NCBI GenBank assembly: GCA_030280995.1
Contig: JASXTE010000008.1
Span: forward strand, 7,726,212 to 7,790,211
DNA: 64,000 nucleotides
Direction: 5' to 3'
Origin: Hemileia vastatrix
Lineage: Eukaryota > Basidiomycota > Pucciniomycetes > Pucciniales > Zaghouaniaceae
The position numbers and the translations under genes are program-made. Below, in pieces: positions 24,670 to 36,433 of the stretch. The notes under the pieces are model-generated. The model was not told the origin of the DNA, did no database searches, and was given only the letters and a program-made list of their open reading frames with translations. Position 1 is the stretch's first letter; the number at the start of each line of letters is the position of its first letter.

Positions 24670-25395
24670 CTTAGTGCCATTTGATAGAGCTAATTTTTTT
24701 CCATATTTTTTTCAGATGAATTTTTATTATAATTTGGTTTTTAAGGTGTTCTCTGGGGTTTTTATGTTTTTTATGGGTTTTTAGGGTGTGGTTTGGCTCA
24801 GAATAGTTGCCTGCTTCAATCATATTAATCTGGGTAGTGCATCTAGAGGGTGTTTATGCAATTTTGGTGGCAGAATAGCCAAGTTTTCAAGTTTATTTCA
24901 GAGCTTAATATATGTCTGTGTGTATATACTTAATAAGATAGTTTGGGAAAACTCTATTTATTTCAAGACCATTTTATATCTAGATCACTGTTTCTTACTC
25001 TTTTTTCACTTTTTTTTGGCCACAATTGGTTGTGCTTATTGCAAGGTTATTTCTTCATCTGATATTAACTTTGGTAACTGTTTTCTCTGGTGTAGCTTTG
25101 AAGCCTGCATCAAGTATTACTGCTATTTTCTGTGCAGCAAGAGCACTGGTCTTTGATTTCTGGGTGTAGATTTTTCTTCATATCAGGTTTTTTTGGTTTG
25201 TAGTCTATCTGGGCTACTTTCTTGAGCTGTTAAGAAGTCAAGAAGATTGTTGAAAGAGGTATTGTAATAGTCTCTAATTTTCTGTAGCAAATTAATATCA
25301 TCTGGTATTTCACAAAGGGATTGGGGGTTTTCTCTCAAGTTTCTATCAAAATACCTTGGTCAAAGCCTATAGCTAGTACTATAGGATTGTCTAAA

Positions 25396-26390
25396 ATGTG
25401 TCCTTCACTTTTCCAAAAGCTTAAAAAAACTCTAATGATGTGGCCCTTGAAATTATGGTTGAGTCAGATACAGATTTTCATGCTGAATCAGATTTGTTTT
25501 ATATGAGTCACCTGTTAAATGACCACTACCTTACTTCCCAAACACCTTCTATTGACCATCAACCACAATATCTAATTTGGAAACTTTTGGAAATTCCTGA
25601 AACTAGCTTATGAAATAATTTCCAAGCTACTTATCATAGCATTAAATGGCTACAAAATTTGATCCATCATCATTCCATATTCCATAACAACTCTTATTGC
25701 TCACAGCAATATCAAGCAATACAAATATCTGTATCAATTTTCAGAATTGGCTCAAATAGGAATTGTGCCCCCATAACTTGTATTGAGAACCTCTTCAGTG
25801 TAAGCCATAGAAAAGTAGATGTATACACCAAGAAAACCATCATAGCTATCTTTTCACTTCAATCATAATTACTGATGTGACCAACTTCAGAGGTTAGACT
25901 AGAAGACTCATTTTTTTATTTTTAAAAATCTTCATCTTTTTATTGATAAATCTATGTGAATCTAAAACTTATTTTCCAACCAATTCATCTTTAATTTTTG
26001 TAAAAAAATATAAAAAAAAGGCAATACCCTACCCTAAAATTTACTATGGGAGGGAGTGAGGATTACCAATTTTTCATTTTTATTTTAAAAATTTATAAGT
26101 AAACCAGTCAAAAAAGTATAATCAACTAAGTAAAAGTAATATCATTCAGAATAATACCTTCCAATGCTTTCAGATGTGACCAAAGTCAAAGAAAACATGT
26201 GATAGGGAATTGTATTGTGAACTCATTAAATAAATTAATTGTTTGAGTTATTACCTTTATACAGAAGCAAGAACCAATGGACCATCACTTCAAAGCTCGT
26301 AATTATTTTTAATGAGTTTAAAAATTATTATTTAAAAATTTTTTTTTTTTTTGAAAATCCTTTGATTACCCTACTTAGCCCCCCTCCCTA
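25396..26390 (+). pseudogene. Second Harbinger-like transposase relic
   Basis: Joined pieces of one frame resemble the N-terminus of the 16697 transposase: KLKKTLMMWPLEI, a D/E-rich stretch, HHSIFHNNS (identical HSIFHNNS core), FRIGSNRNCAP in place of CRLGSNGNGAA, and VDVYTKKTIIAI in place of VNTYTKQCITAI. A stop near 25611 and one frame change break it. It begins abruptly at the right end of the family D LTR. Downstream to 26390 the sequence is A/T-rich and only faintly like the middle of the Harbinger element (GGCAATACCCTACCC). Confidence 0.72.
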
Positions 26391-26747
26391 ATAGGGGGTA
26401 TCAATGTTGACCGATCCACAATTAAATTAATTGCAGATAAAAATCATTACACCCCAATTATCTTCTGAAATTATTTTTGCTAATAATTGGGTTATTAGAC
26501 CTTTTATATGTCAATTTTCACCTATTATCTGACATGTTTATCCTCAATTTTTCATAACCACATATTGGACAACTTTCTGGATGTGACAGCCTCCCTACCT
26601 TGCTGCACACTCCCATCCTGTCTATTTTTTCCATTCATTCAGATCCCTCACCCTCTCATCTGCTCATTTCTGTTCCTTTTTGTCATCATCATCAAATATC
26701 TTAAAATGCCTCATTGTCATAGATCTTCTCAAAGGAAGCCTTCCACA
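26391..26747 (+). mobile_element. Left end of a third Harbinger-like element
   Basis: Starts AGGGGGTATCAATGTTGACC, related to the MITE and Harbinger ends. At 26706 a frame begins MPHCHRSSQRKPST, similar to the transposase N-terminus, and is cut at 26748 by the D retrotransposon. The right half was not found within the window. Confidence 0.55.
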
Positions 26748-27803
26748 TGTTGTGGTATTCCAACATTGGAAGAGCCCTTTGTTGGTTTATTTGGTGTTGT
26801 TTTGATATGCATTAAATGGAATTGTTTAATAATTAGGTGTTTTTCTGGATTTAATCAGTAAATATTGGGACTACGGGGATATGCGTACTACCAATGGTTA
26901 GCCCTGGGTTTTCTCTATATTTTATGACTTGTTGACATTTTTCAGATTTTAAGTATTAAGGGGATAATTTCTCATTTTTCATTTAAAAAGATAGCTGTTT
27001 AATTTTGTTTTTTGTGTTTTACAGGCTCACCTTAAGTCTTAGGGTTAAGTGCTTAGTACTGTTAGAATGAGCTAAATTTTTTCTACATTTTATGTCTCAA
27101 TGTTGTTATAGCCTAATTACGTGTTTTAAAGGTTTTAGTAGTTGTAGTAGATCTTTCTAAGTAGTTTGGGTATTTTTGGTAGTTTTTGCTGGTTTTCTGA
27201 CTTCAGGGTGGTCCAGCCGCCTCAGTGCTAGAAGGCTGGGAAGTGTTTCTTGAGGGGTTTTATGCAATTTGGCAGTGAAGAACGCCAAATGCGTTGATGT
27301 GCATGGGCTCTTAGATAGTGGTCTGTGTGTACATAGTGAAAAAAAGAGTTTGGGGAAACCTTATTTATCATACAATAATCTGGAGGTGATATCTTTTTCC
27401 TCACTCAGTTTTCACTGTTTTTTTGCCACAATTGGCCATGTTTATTGCAAGGTTAGTTCTTCATTTAACTTAACTTTGGAAACTGTTTTCTCTGGTGTAG
27501 CTTTGCAACCTACATCAAGTATTACTGCTGTTTACTGTGCAACAAGTGCACAGTGTTTGTTTTTCTGGTGTAGATTTTTCTGCATTTCAGGTTCTTTGGC
27601 TCTCAGTGGTCTCTTATTGGCTACTGTCTTGACATGTTAAGCAGTCAAGAAGTGTTTTAGAAGGGGTATTGTAACAGTCTCTGATTTTCTGTAGCAAGTA
27701 AATCTCACCTGGTATTTTCTCAAAGGGACAGGGGTTTTTCTCTCCAGTTTTACTCCAACTCCCTTGGTCAAGGCCTATAGCTAGTACTATAGGATTGTCT
27801 ACA
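26748..27803 (+). repeat. D 5' LTR
   Basis: TGTTGTGG...GTCTACA, homologous throughout to the split LTR at 12391-25395. The ORFs seen inside it are not conserved between copies. Confidence 0.85.
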
Positions 27804-27807
27804 TTTC

Positions 27808-27824
27808 TGGCGCCCAACATGGGG
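27808..27824 (+). promoter_or_regulatory. D primer-binding site
   Basis: TGGCGCCCAACATGGGG, four bases after the LTR, complementary to a tRNA 3' end ending CCA. The tRNA identity was not determined. Confidence 0.75.
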
Positions 27825-27910
27825 TGAGGATTTGTTAGATTTTTTGATTTACTGTTACTTTTGGACTCTCTTCTTTGGTTGGAAATTGGTTTTCTGGAAT
27901 TCATTGGACC

Positions 27911-29390
27911 ATGGCTTCTGGACCCTCTTTCTCAAGTGGTGGAAGTGGCACTTCTGGCACTTCTGAGGAGGTTAATCCTCCTGTTTCTGTTAGGCCTTCT
28001 GTCAGGATCAAGTCCTGGAATGGTCCTATGTTTATGGGGGAGGATGTAAAGCTGTTTCTGGAGCTTTTTGAGGCTTCTGGGAATGTAGATGGGGCTTCTC
28101 ACTTGGACATGGTGAAGCAAGTCATCTTTTACATTGGTGACAGGGCACTGGTGAAGGAAGTTGCTGCAATTCAGGGATATAGAAGGAAGGATTGGAAAAT
28201 TTTTTGTCTGCAGATGACAGACAGGTGAGGATCCAGGTACTCTATGGTGGATCTCAATATGATTCCTAGTGAATGGAAATATTATGGAGGTGTGGATAAC
28301 CTCCACACTTATAGGAAGTTTCTGGCTCAGTTGGAGCCAGTGGTGGAATACTTAGTGGACATGCAGGAGTTAGAGAGTACTGACTCTGCTAGTGACATTT
28401 TCTGGTCTGCTTTGGCCAGGAATGTTAGGATTGATGTGTTAAAAGATTTGGCTAGGAAGGACAAGATGAAGGTTCTTCCTAATGGAAATCAGCAATTTCC
28501 TGCTCTTTCAGTGGTGAAAGAGTTTGTTGAAGGACATCTAAAACTGTTGGCAGTGGATTCCTGACAAGAAGCTAGCACTAAATATGTTAGCAAGGTCAGT
28601 GAGGCTTTGGCTGAAGATGTGGAGGAGTCCTGAAAGAAGGAAGTGGTGAACAAGGGGAAGGCCCCTGAGAAGCCTAAGGAGGTGGATCCTGTGGTGGAGC
28701 AGTTGGCTGATTTAACAAAGAAGCTGCATATCTTTGTTCAGGAGGCTCAGAAGGCCAATAAGGGTCCTTCTCAGCCTAGGGATTTTGATAGGAGGGCTGG
28801 TAGGAGTGATACTTGTGTTTGCTCTTATTGTAGCAGAAAAGGGCAAAACTCCAATGATTGTTGGGCACTAAATAGAGATGTGTCTGAGGGGAAGGTGGAA
28901 TTTTATGGAAAGGTGTTGAGGTTTCCTGATGGTTCTTTTGTCAAGACTAATGATGGTCAGGCTCCAGCTGACTTGGTAAGGAGGAGACATAATCTCAATT
29001 CCAGGAGGCCAAGGTTTGAAGAGTTGCCTAATGAGGCTGTTTCTTCTGGAAAAGGTGGAGATGATGGAAAGGGAAAGGGAAAGGAGGCTAATAGGGTCTC
29101 ATTCAAATCTTCCTTTGGTGGTTTAGAATTTTACTCTTGTGGTAGAAAGCCAAGTGGGGAATGCTTGGCTGGTGTGTATGATGTAGAAGCAGGAAAGATG
29201 GGAAGGCCTAAGAGCAGTTCTCAGGCCCAACCAAAGCCTAAGGCTTCAAAGGTGGATCCTAAGCTGAGGGCAGCTAGGAAGAAGTACAGCAATGAGGAGC
29301 TGTACAAGATGCAGAAGGGGATTGCTGATATGGGAACCCCCAAGTTTTGGAGCATTGGACATGAATGGTGTGCCAATGCCTATGGATGTT
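27911..29390 (+). pseudogene. D gag
   Basis: The ATG at 27911 starts MASGPSFSSGG, a Gly/Ser-rich head, followed by a capsid-like region (VKLFLELFEASGNVDG, FIGDRALVKE-like YIGDRALVKE). In-frame stops lie at 28226, 28562 and 28631; between them the frame is kept. The zinc knuckle at about 28815-28865 reads CSYCSRKGQNSNDC, in which Gln replaces the His of CX2CX4HX4C. The frame ends at 29390 and continues in another frame from about 29340 (MDVDSDSEEDVPLASFPK). It is nonfunctional but young enough to follow. Confidence 0.82.
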
Positions 29391-30522
29391 GATTCTGACT
29401 CTGAGGAGGATGTTCCTTTGGCTTCATTTCCAAAGCCTGCTGGAGTTAGAGGTTCTGGTGAGGGATCTGGTTTAACTCCTGTTGATGGAAAATCTGTTGG
29501 TGGTTCTGGTCCTCAGGAAATTTCTAGGACCAAGGTAGTGAAGCAGAAGGCTCACTTTGAGAGGCCAGTAGTTTCTGGTCAAGTTAATGTTATGGACTCT
29601 GTCCTGGAAAGGATGAATCAGGGTCAGGTTTCCCTCACTTATGGGTAATTGTATGCTATCAGTACTGGGTTGGCTAATAGACAGAAAATGTTGTTGACCA
29701 GGAGGAGGGTTTCTTCTGGGGAGGTGGAATACATATGTGATTCTGCTGAAAAGTTTGGTGAGGGGTTGAAAACTCATTTTTCTGCACCTCTGGGTTATGT
29801 CAATGTCACTCTGAGGCAGGGAGGCTAGGGCATTGGTGTATTCAGGTTCTCAGATTAACCTGATTTCTTTTTTTGAGGCTACTCATCTGGGCCTCCCCAT
29901 CAAGACAGGAATTGGTGGAAATTTAAGAGGTATTGGTGGCCATGTCAATGAGTTGATGGGAACCTCTGAATTTGTGAAGCTGGATGTTGGTGGAGCCTCA
30001 GGGAAGGTTCATTTTTACATTGCTAAAGGTAATGTAAAGGCTGTTTTGGGTAGAACATTCTTGATGGATTTCCAGGCAAGAATTGGTTATCAGTTTGGAG
30101 TTAACTGGTGAAGATGAAAGAAGACTTCACATGAGGTTTTCATCTCCTGGAGATGATGGTTGGGAGACCAGGCCTGGATTTTCTTCAATGTGCCAGTGCA
30201 TGGATTGTTGTAGGAGAAGAAGAGAAGTGGGTTCTGCCTCTGGTTTTTTGGAGTGTGGCTCAGGCTCTAGTGAGATTCTGTCTTTTTTAGAGTGATGAGG
30301 GCTGATTTTCCTAGTGCTACAACCTCTCCTCAAGATGAGGAAATCACAGGTTGTAGTAGGTTAGCTCCCTTAGAGATATACCAAGTGGATTTTCAACTTT
30401 CTCTTCTCTGCAAATATTCTTCAAGTTTTTTATCAAGTATCTGTTCTCTCTCAAGATTCTCAATTATTTTTAATTCAAGTTCAAAAAAGAAGATTGGTTA
30501 TATATCTTTATTGAAAGATATG

Positions 30523-31112
30523 CAGAAAAGCTTTGCAGTGGTGAGATTGGGGTCTAAAAGTAAGGCCTCCCAATTGTGCACTTGTAGGGTTTCTTCTACA
30601 CCTTTCAAAAACATTACTTTGGCCACATCTGTGAGCATTGGGGAAACCCCTGGTTATTTTTGTAGGATAGAAGAAAACTCAAGAAAAGAAGATAAAAATT
30701 TCAAGATAACTGATGAAAATAAAAAAAAAAATCTGAAGATAATCAAGAAAGAAGACAAAAATTATTTTTGTGAAGATCATCAAGATCAAGTTTTGGGCCT
30801 CCAAAATGAGGTTAAACTGCACAAAATTTTGAAGAATGAAGATAATCAAGATCAAGTTTCGGGCCTCCAGCATGAAGATAAACTGCACAATTTTAGAAGA
30901 TGCGATTCAGAAGATGAATCAAGATTTGAAGATTTGGAAGATGGATGTGAAGATGAAGATGTGGGATGGCAGAAAAGTTTAGGAGTGGTGAGATTGGGGA
31001 GTAAAAGTAAGTCCTCCCAATTGTGCACCACTAGGGTTTCTTCTACACCTTTCAAAAACATTACTTTTGCCACACATGTGAGCAATGGGGAAACCCTTGG
31101 TTTTTGTTCCAG
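30523..31112 (+). repeat. Internal duplication in D pol
   Basis: A block of about 143 bp (30523-30665 and 30970-31112, 447 bp apart) encodes similar segments, QKSFAVVRLGSKSKASQLC and QKSLGVVRLGSKSKSSQLC, each followed by STPFKNIT and GETxG. Between them is a Lys/Glu/Asp-rich linker with its own 66-bp tandem repeat (QDQVxGLQxExKLHxx). Confidence 0.85.
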
Positions 31113-33905
31113 GTCTGGTGGTGAAGAAGTCCTGAAGATCCCTCAAGTTGACAGTGGAGCCGCAAAGTACAAGAAGGTAGCACAGAAGATTAGGCCTGTA
31201 GGTTTGAATCCTCCTTTGAAGAGACCTCCTTTGTCAAGAGATCCATACTGTACTCCTCTGGTGAAGAATCCTCCTGATTTTGTGGAAACTGCTAGGGTGA
31301 CTGTGGAAAGGTTAAAAGTTGTTAATTTTGGTCCTGATGGTTGGTTTTCTGATGAGGAGAAGAAGTTGTTGTTGCACATTATTGTGCTGAGGGAGAAAGT
31401 GGTATCATTTGTTGAAGAGGAAAGGGGTGTGTGGAAGCACTCTAATGGGGAAACTTACTTGATTCCTGTGGTTTGTCATGAACCTTGGCAAATCAAACCT
31501 ATTACAATTCCAGTTGCTATCAGGGATGATTTTGTGGAGATTGTTATGGAAAGAGTCAGGACAGGATTGTATGAAAAATTAACATCTAGTTACTCAAGTC
31601 CTTTTTTCTGTGTAAAGAAGCAGAATGGGAAGTTTAGGGTGGTGCATGATCTTAGAGCCTTGAATAGAGTCACCATCAAGGATGCGGAGTACTTTGTGGA
31701 AGCTTTTGATGGAAGGGTGTGTTATGGTGTGGGTGATGTTATGAGTGGTTCTGATGAAAGGGAACTTCACAATGTTTGAGACTCCTCTGGGAAGATTTCA
31801 GCTCTCTAGGTTTCCTCAAGGAGAAACTAATTCAGTAGCAGTATATCAAGCACAAATGGCTTGGATTTTAGAGGATGAGATTCCTACTCATGCTGGTATT
31901 TTTATTGATGACGGTAGAATTAAAGGACCCTACACTGTTTATGGAAATGAAGTGCTGAAGGAGAACCCAGGTATAAGGAGATTTGTTTGGGAATATGCAA
32001 TTATTCTAGAGAGAGTATTGTTTAGGATTGAAGAGGCTGGTTTGACCATTTCTGGGTCAAAGTTTTGTTGTTGTGTTCCTGCATTTGAAGTTCTTGGTCA
32101 TGTGGTATGTAAAGAAGGAAGGATCATGGCAAAGAAGAAGGTTAATAAAATTCAGTCATGGCCAAGGCCTAAAAATACTACTGAAGTCAGGGGATTTTTG
32201 GGAGTTTTTGTGTATTTCAGAATTTTTATTAAAGATTTTTCTTTGTTGGCTTACCTTTAAGGAGGCTGACTAGGAAATATTAAGAGTGGGAATGGACTGA
32301 AGAGTGTGAAGAGGCTTTTCAGAAGTTGAAGAAGGTGGTAGGTCAAGATATTATTCTTCACAAGTTGGATTATGGAAGGGAAGCTGGAAAAATTTATCTG
32401 GCAGTGGACTCAAGTTATATTGCTGCTGGTGCTGTTTTTTCTCAGGAAGATAACGCTGGGAAGGTCAGGCCAGTAAGGTATGAGTCTGTGGTATTTAATG
32501 AGGTTGAATCTGGATATTCTCAAACCAAGTTGGAATTGTGTGGTATAGCAAAAAATTTGAAGAAGCTACAAACTTTTTTGTGGGGGCAGCATTTTGAGCT
32601 GCAGGTGGATGCTAAATCTCTGGTTCAAATGATCAACACACCTAGCCTTCCAAATGCTCCAATGACTTGGTGGGTGGAATTTATTCAGCATTTTTCTTTT
32701 GACCTGGTACATAAACCTGGAAAAACTTTTACGATGTCAGTTGGATTATCAAGGAGACCACCCACAGATGAGGATTCTGATTCTGAAGAATTTGATGAAG
32801 ATCTCCCAGTGGTTAGGGCCAGCACAAAGGGTGCTGAAGATTTTTCTCACCTCCCCCATGAGGCTAAACTGGAAGATTGTTCTCTCCTCCCCCAAGAGGT
32901 TAAACTGGCTGGTTCTGATCTTGATTCTGGTGATCAGGAATTTTTTTTTGTTGATGAAGATGGGGCTGTTGTTTGGGATGGCTCAAATTTAGAAAATGGT
33001 GTTTTTTTAGTGAACTGGATTTTCATAAGATTCAGTGGAAGGGAAAGTATGTGCCAAAGTTTAGGGATTGGTTTCCTGGTTGAGCCTATCGTGTTGCTCA
33101 TGTTCACACTGGTGATTTTGATGATAGGGTTGTACCCTTGGATGTTGTGTTGTTGGATTTTGAAGATGAGACCTGGGGTAAGACTGGGTTTTATTTTATT
33201 ATGGTTGAATATCTGTTAATCTTGGAGAGGCCAGATATTTGTGATGATGATACTTGGGTGGCAATCAAGAAGAAGAGTCCTGGCTTCTATGTTTCAGGAA
33301 GAAGGTTGATGAGGAGGAGACATTCAATCCTCAAGTAGTGGTGACTCAGAAGAAGGGTCAAGAGTTGGTGTTGAAGTCTTTGCATGAAGACCTTGGTCAT
33401 AGAGGCTCTGGGGAGACTTATAGAAGAGTAGCAGACAGATTTTGGTGTCCAGGTATGAAGTTGGCTGTGCAGGGTTTGGTTCAATCTTGTGAAAAATGTC
33501 AAAGAAGAAGTCACTTGAAACCTAAAGAGGTTGGCCATGCTACTGGTGAATCAACTGTGTTTGGAAGATTCAGTTTGGATGCTGTCCATATTAAAGAGGT
33601 CAGGTATAAATATTTGATTGTTGCCAGGGATGATTTGTCTGGTTGGGTGGAGGCAGCGCCTCTGGTTAATTTGACTGCCAAAAATGTGGCAGAATTTTTG
33701 AAGAAGGAATTGATGTTTAGATATGGGTTAATGAAGCTGGTGACTGTTGATGGTGGGCCAGATTTTGGAGCTGAATTTAAAGAAGCTGTGGCAAGTATTG
33801 GCTCTAAAGTCAGGGTGGCTACACCTTATTATCCTAGAGCTGAAGGCATGGTTGAAAGAGGCCATCAAGTTATCAAGAATGCTTTGGTGAAGATATGTGG
33901 AGATA

Positions 33906-34712
33906 TGTCACACACCACGTGACACTTGAGGCAAAAGCAGCTCATTAAATCAATAAAACAGAGGTCTAAATCCATACTCGAAGCGCAGAAAGCGATTCTA
34001 CCTAGAAACAGCGACTTCTCTTTGTGTACCCACTATTTGACTGCACTAATCTAAACTTTAAATATAAATTAGTCAATTTCTCAAAAGTGTGTTTAGGATT
34101 TTCTTTGATAAGCGATGCACAGCGCAATAGTCAATGCAATATTCCGCTAAAAGGTTTATTAAGTATCTGTGGGTTATTAAAAGGGGTAGTGAGCATGGAC
34201 GGGTTGGTTAGTGGAGGATTAAAGGGGTAGTGGATGTTAGTGAGGAGGATCCAGGTGTAACGGGTGTAAATTTGGAGGTCTGTGGTGTGCGGAATGATGG
34301 ATGGGTATGAGGTCAATGCAAGGAGGAGTAATAAATATAAAAGGGGTTGGATTTCGGTTTGAGGTTTCTTTAGAATTAAATTATAAAATGTATTTATAGT
34401 TAATAGTGGTAAAACTTCAAGTTAAATCATTGTTATTGTACATTTAGCTTTTCCCTCAATAATCATTTCTAAATTTAAATCTTTGATTGTTGAGTGTTAC
34501 AACCCTTTGTGAGATTCTAAGAATATTAGTATTACCTTAAAATATATTAAGATTCTTCTTGAATATTACTCAAAGCAGTAGCTCTTTCTTCGAGTCATCT
34601 TTGTATCACTTCATCAAAAATTTCCTCTGTGCTTCAAAGAAGTCTCTAAACTTTGTCCCTCATCTCACTTTCAGGAACACCCCCGACCTTGTGCATAGGT
34701 CGTCCGGTGAAA
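33906..34712 (+). repeat. Solo LTR inside D integrase (separate family)
   Basis: 807 bp starting TGTCACACACC, flanked by AGATA at 33901-33905 and 34713-34717. Removing it with one AGATA restores the frame ICGD-SAEKWRHYLPLVLFADR. It contains TATAAAA at 34336-34342. Strand is taken from the TATA orientation. Confidence 0.85.
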
Positions 34713-35256
34713 AGATAGTGCTGAAAAGTGGAGGCATTATTTACCCTTGGTGTTATTTGCTGATAGGGTCACTGTGAAAAGGACAACCAGCTATTCTCCT
34801 TATGAATTAATGTTTGGGAAGAAAGCTGTTCTACCAGTGAATTTGGAAGCTGTCTCCTATCTTGGAATTGATTGGGATGATGTGTGCTCAACAGAAGATT
34901 TGCTATGTTCCAGGATGCAACAGTTGGAATGAAGAGAGGAATGTCAAGAGAAGGCATACTCTAGAATGATGAAGATAATAAATCAATCAGTCAGATACTG
35001 GGACAAGAAGTTAGCTCATAGACTCAGGAATCCCTTGAAACCTGGTTGTTTGGTTTTGGTGTATAATGGAAGTTTGGAGAGTCAGTGGGGAAAAATGTTT
35101 GCTGACAGATGGAATGGGCCTTACAGAGTCAGATCTCAGGTGTCTGGAGGTTCTTATGTTTTGGAAGAGTTAGATGGTGCAGTCTTAAAGAAGAGAGTGG
35201 CTGCTGATCAGGTGAAGAGATTTTACCCAAGAGGCACTAGAAGTGAAGAAGATTGA

Positions 35257-36433
35257 CTCCAAAATGAGGATAAACTATGGATCATTCTTTAATTTTTGAT
35301 TTTGATGATGCTGTGCATCTGTTTTGTTGGAAACTTTTTGTTAGAAGGTACCCATGGGTAGGGCTTCTAGATTTGATCTTGGCAAGTGTGGGGGTGACTG
35401 ATAGGCTGGCTGCTCTATCAACAGTTACCTCAGATTGTCTGTTTCCAACCCCTTCTCTTAATTTGGTTGAACCCTAGTATAGGGTTTTCTTCACAGGTTT
35501 TAGTCCTCTATGACTTTAAACTGGAAATTCTTTTGATCATCAAGTGCCGGACTCTTCATGTTTATTTGTTTGGTTTATTGTGTTGGATGTTGTGTTTTGT
35601 AAGAAGGTACCTAGGGGGGGCTTCTAGATTTTATTTTTGCAAGTGTGTGGGTAACTTATGAGCTGGCTGCTCTGTAGAACAGTTACCCCATAATGTCTGT
35701 TTCAAGTATTTTGTTTGTCCTAGTTGAATCTTAGTTCTGGTTTTTGTTATTCAGGTTTCTAGTCCACCACGACTTTAAACTGGCTTGGGACTTGCTTCTT
35801 TATTTCATTTGGATTAGTGGCAGATCACTGGTGGTCTCCCATCATTTTTACTTATTGGAGGGAGCCCACCCAGTGATCATTTCTTTGGATTGGACTTTCT
35901 ATGAAGCCAGAATTTTTCTTTTTCTAATTTTTGTTTTTATGGTTGTGTTAGATAGTAGTTTTAGATTATTTTATTTTTTCTTTTTTTTTCTTTTAATTTT
36001 TTATGGGGGTTATTAGGATGTAAAGAGGGAAAAATCACAAAATTATGGTGTTACCACATCAGGTTCACCTGGATGTGGGCAAGCATTTCTGGGGAAAGGC
36101 TCATCAATTGGCTGGGCAATGCTATTTTTCTTTTTTTATTTATTTCATTTTTTTCTGTGTCTCATTTTTTTCATTTTTTATTATTTTCTTTAATCTCTAA
36201 TTTTTTATCTCAAATCATTTAAAAATATTTAAAGGTATATCCACATCAAGGTGCACTTGGATGTGGGTAAGGTATCAGGGGATCAGCTCATCAATTAGCT
36301 GGAGGATACCATTTGTAATAATTATTTATTTCATATTATTATTATTCATTCCATTTTAATTTCTCAGCTCTCATAATTTTGTTGGGCAATTTCGTTTAAT
36401 TATTTTCAAGCTTTTTTTGTATGTTAGTAGTTT
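35257..36433 (+). repeat. D 3' noncoding region with tandem duplications
   Basis: No gene. Two units of about 259 bp lie at roughly 35285-35543 and 35544-35800 (shared AGAAGGTACC, GAGCTGGCTGCTCT-like and GACTTTAAACTGG blocks). A second pair of about 70 bp, 187 bp apart, lies at 36052-36125 and 36239-36312 (CCACATCA...GGATGTGGG). The 66-90 aa frames here are AT-rich noise. E3 begins at 36434. Confidence 0.75.

Larger units (their letters stand above)
12391..25395 (+). repeat. LTR of gypsy family D, split by a copia element
   Basis: Segments 12391-12726 and 24670-25395 together (about 1060 bp) match the D 5' LTR at 26748-27803 from TGYTGTGG to GTCTAMA. The join is marked by TTTAG (12722-12726) and CTTAG (24670-24674), a one-mismatch duplication left by the copia insertion. 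No matching duplication flanks the outer ends of this LTR. Confidence 0.85.
29391..35256 (+). pseudogene. D pol (protease, RT, RNase H, integrase)
   Basis: The protease near 29833 reads VYSGSQINLIS; the expected catalytic Asp before SG is Tyr. RT runs from about 31480 to 32250 with FRVVHDLRALNRVT, FPQGETNSVAVYQAQM and FIDD at 31901-31912. RNase H at 32326-32760 contains LAVDSSYIAAGAV and LVQMINTPSLPNAPMTWW. Integrase at 33254-33922 shows an HHCC finger (HEDLGHR...CEKC) and D, D and E motifs (LDAVHI, TVDGGPDF, MVERGH), then is split by a solo LTR and resumes at 34718. It ends VKRFYPRGTRSEED at 35256 with no chromodomain. Frameshifts occur near 31745, 32260 and 33220-33254. Confidence 0.87.
26748..36433 (+). 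mobile_element. D: second Ty3/gypsy lineage, degenerate, 3' LTR not present
   Basis: A 1056-bp 5' LTR, a TGGCGCCC primer site, gag with a zinc knuckle, protease, RT with FIDD, RNase H and integrase. No chromodomain follows the integrase. Codons are more G-rich than in the E elements and the proteins are clearly a different clade. A solo LTR interrupts the integrase, and E3 interrupts the 3' noncoding region before any 3' LTR. Confidence 0.9.

Noticed and set aside
25396..25866. Functional second transposase gene
   Set aside because: In-frame stops and a frame change, and the catalytic region is absent.
35277..36016. Several 60-90 codon frames after D pol
   Set aside because: They lie in tandemly duplicated, T-rich noncoding sequence and contain no recognisable domain.
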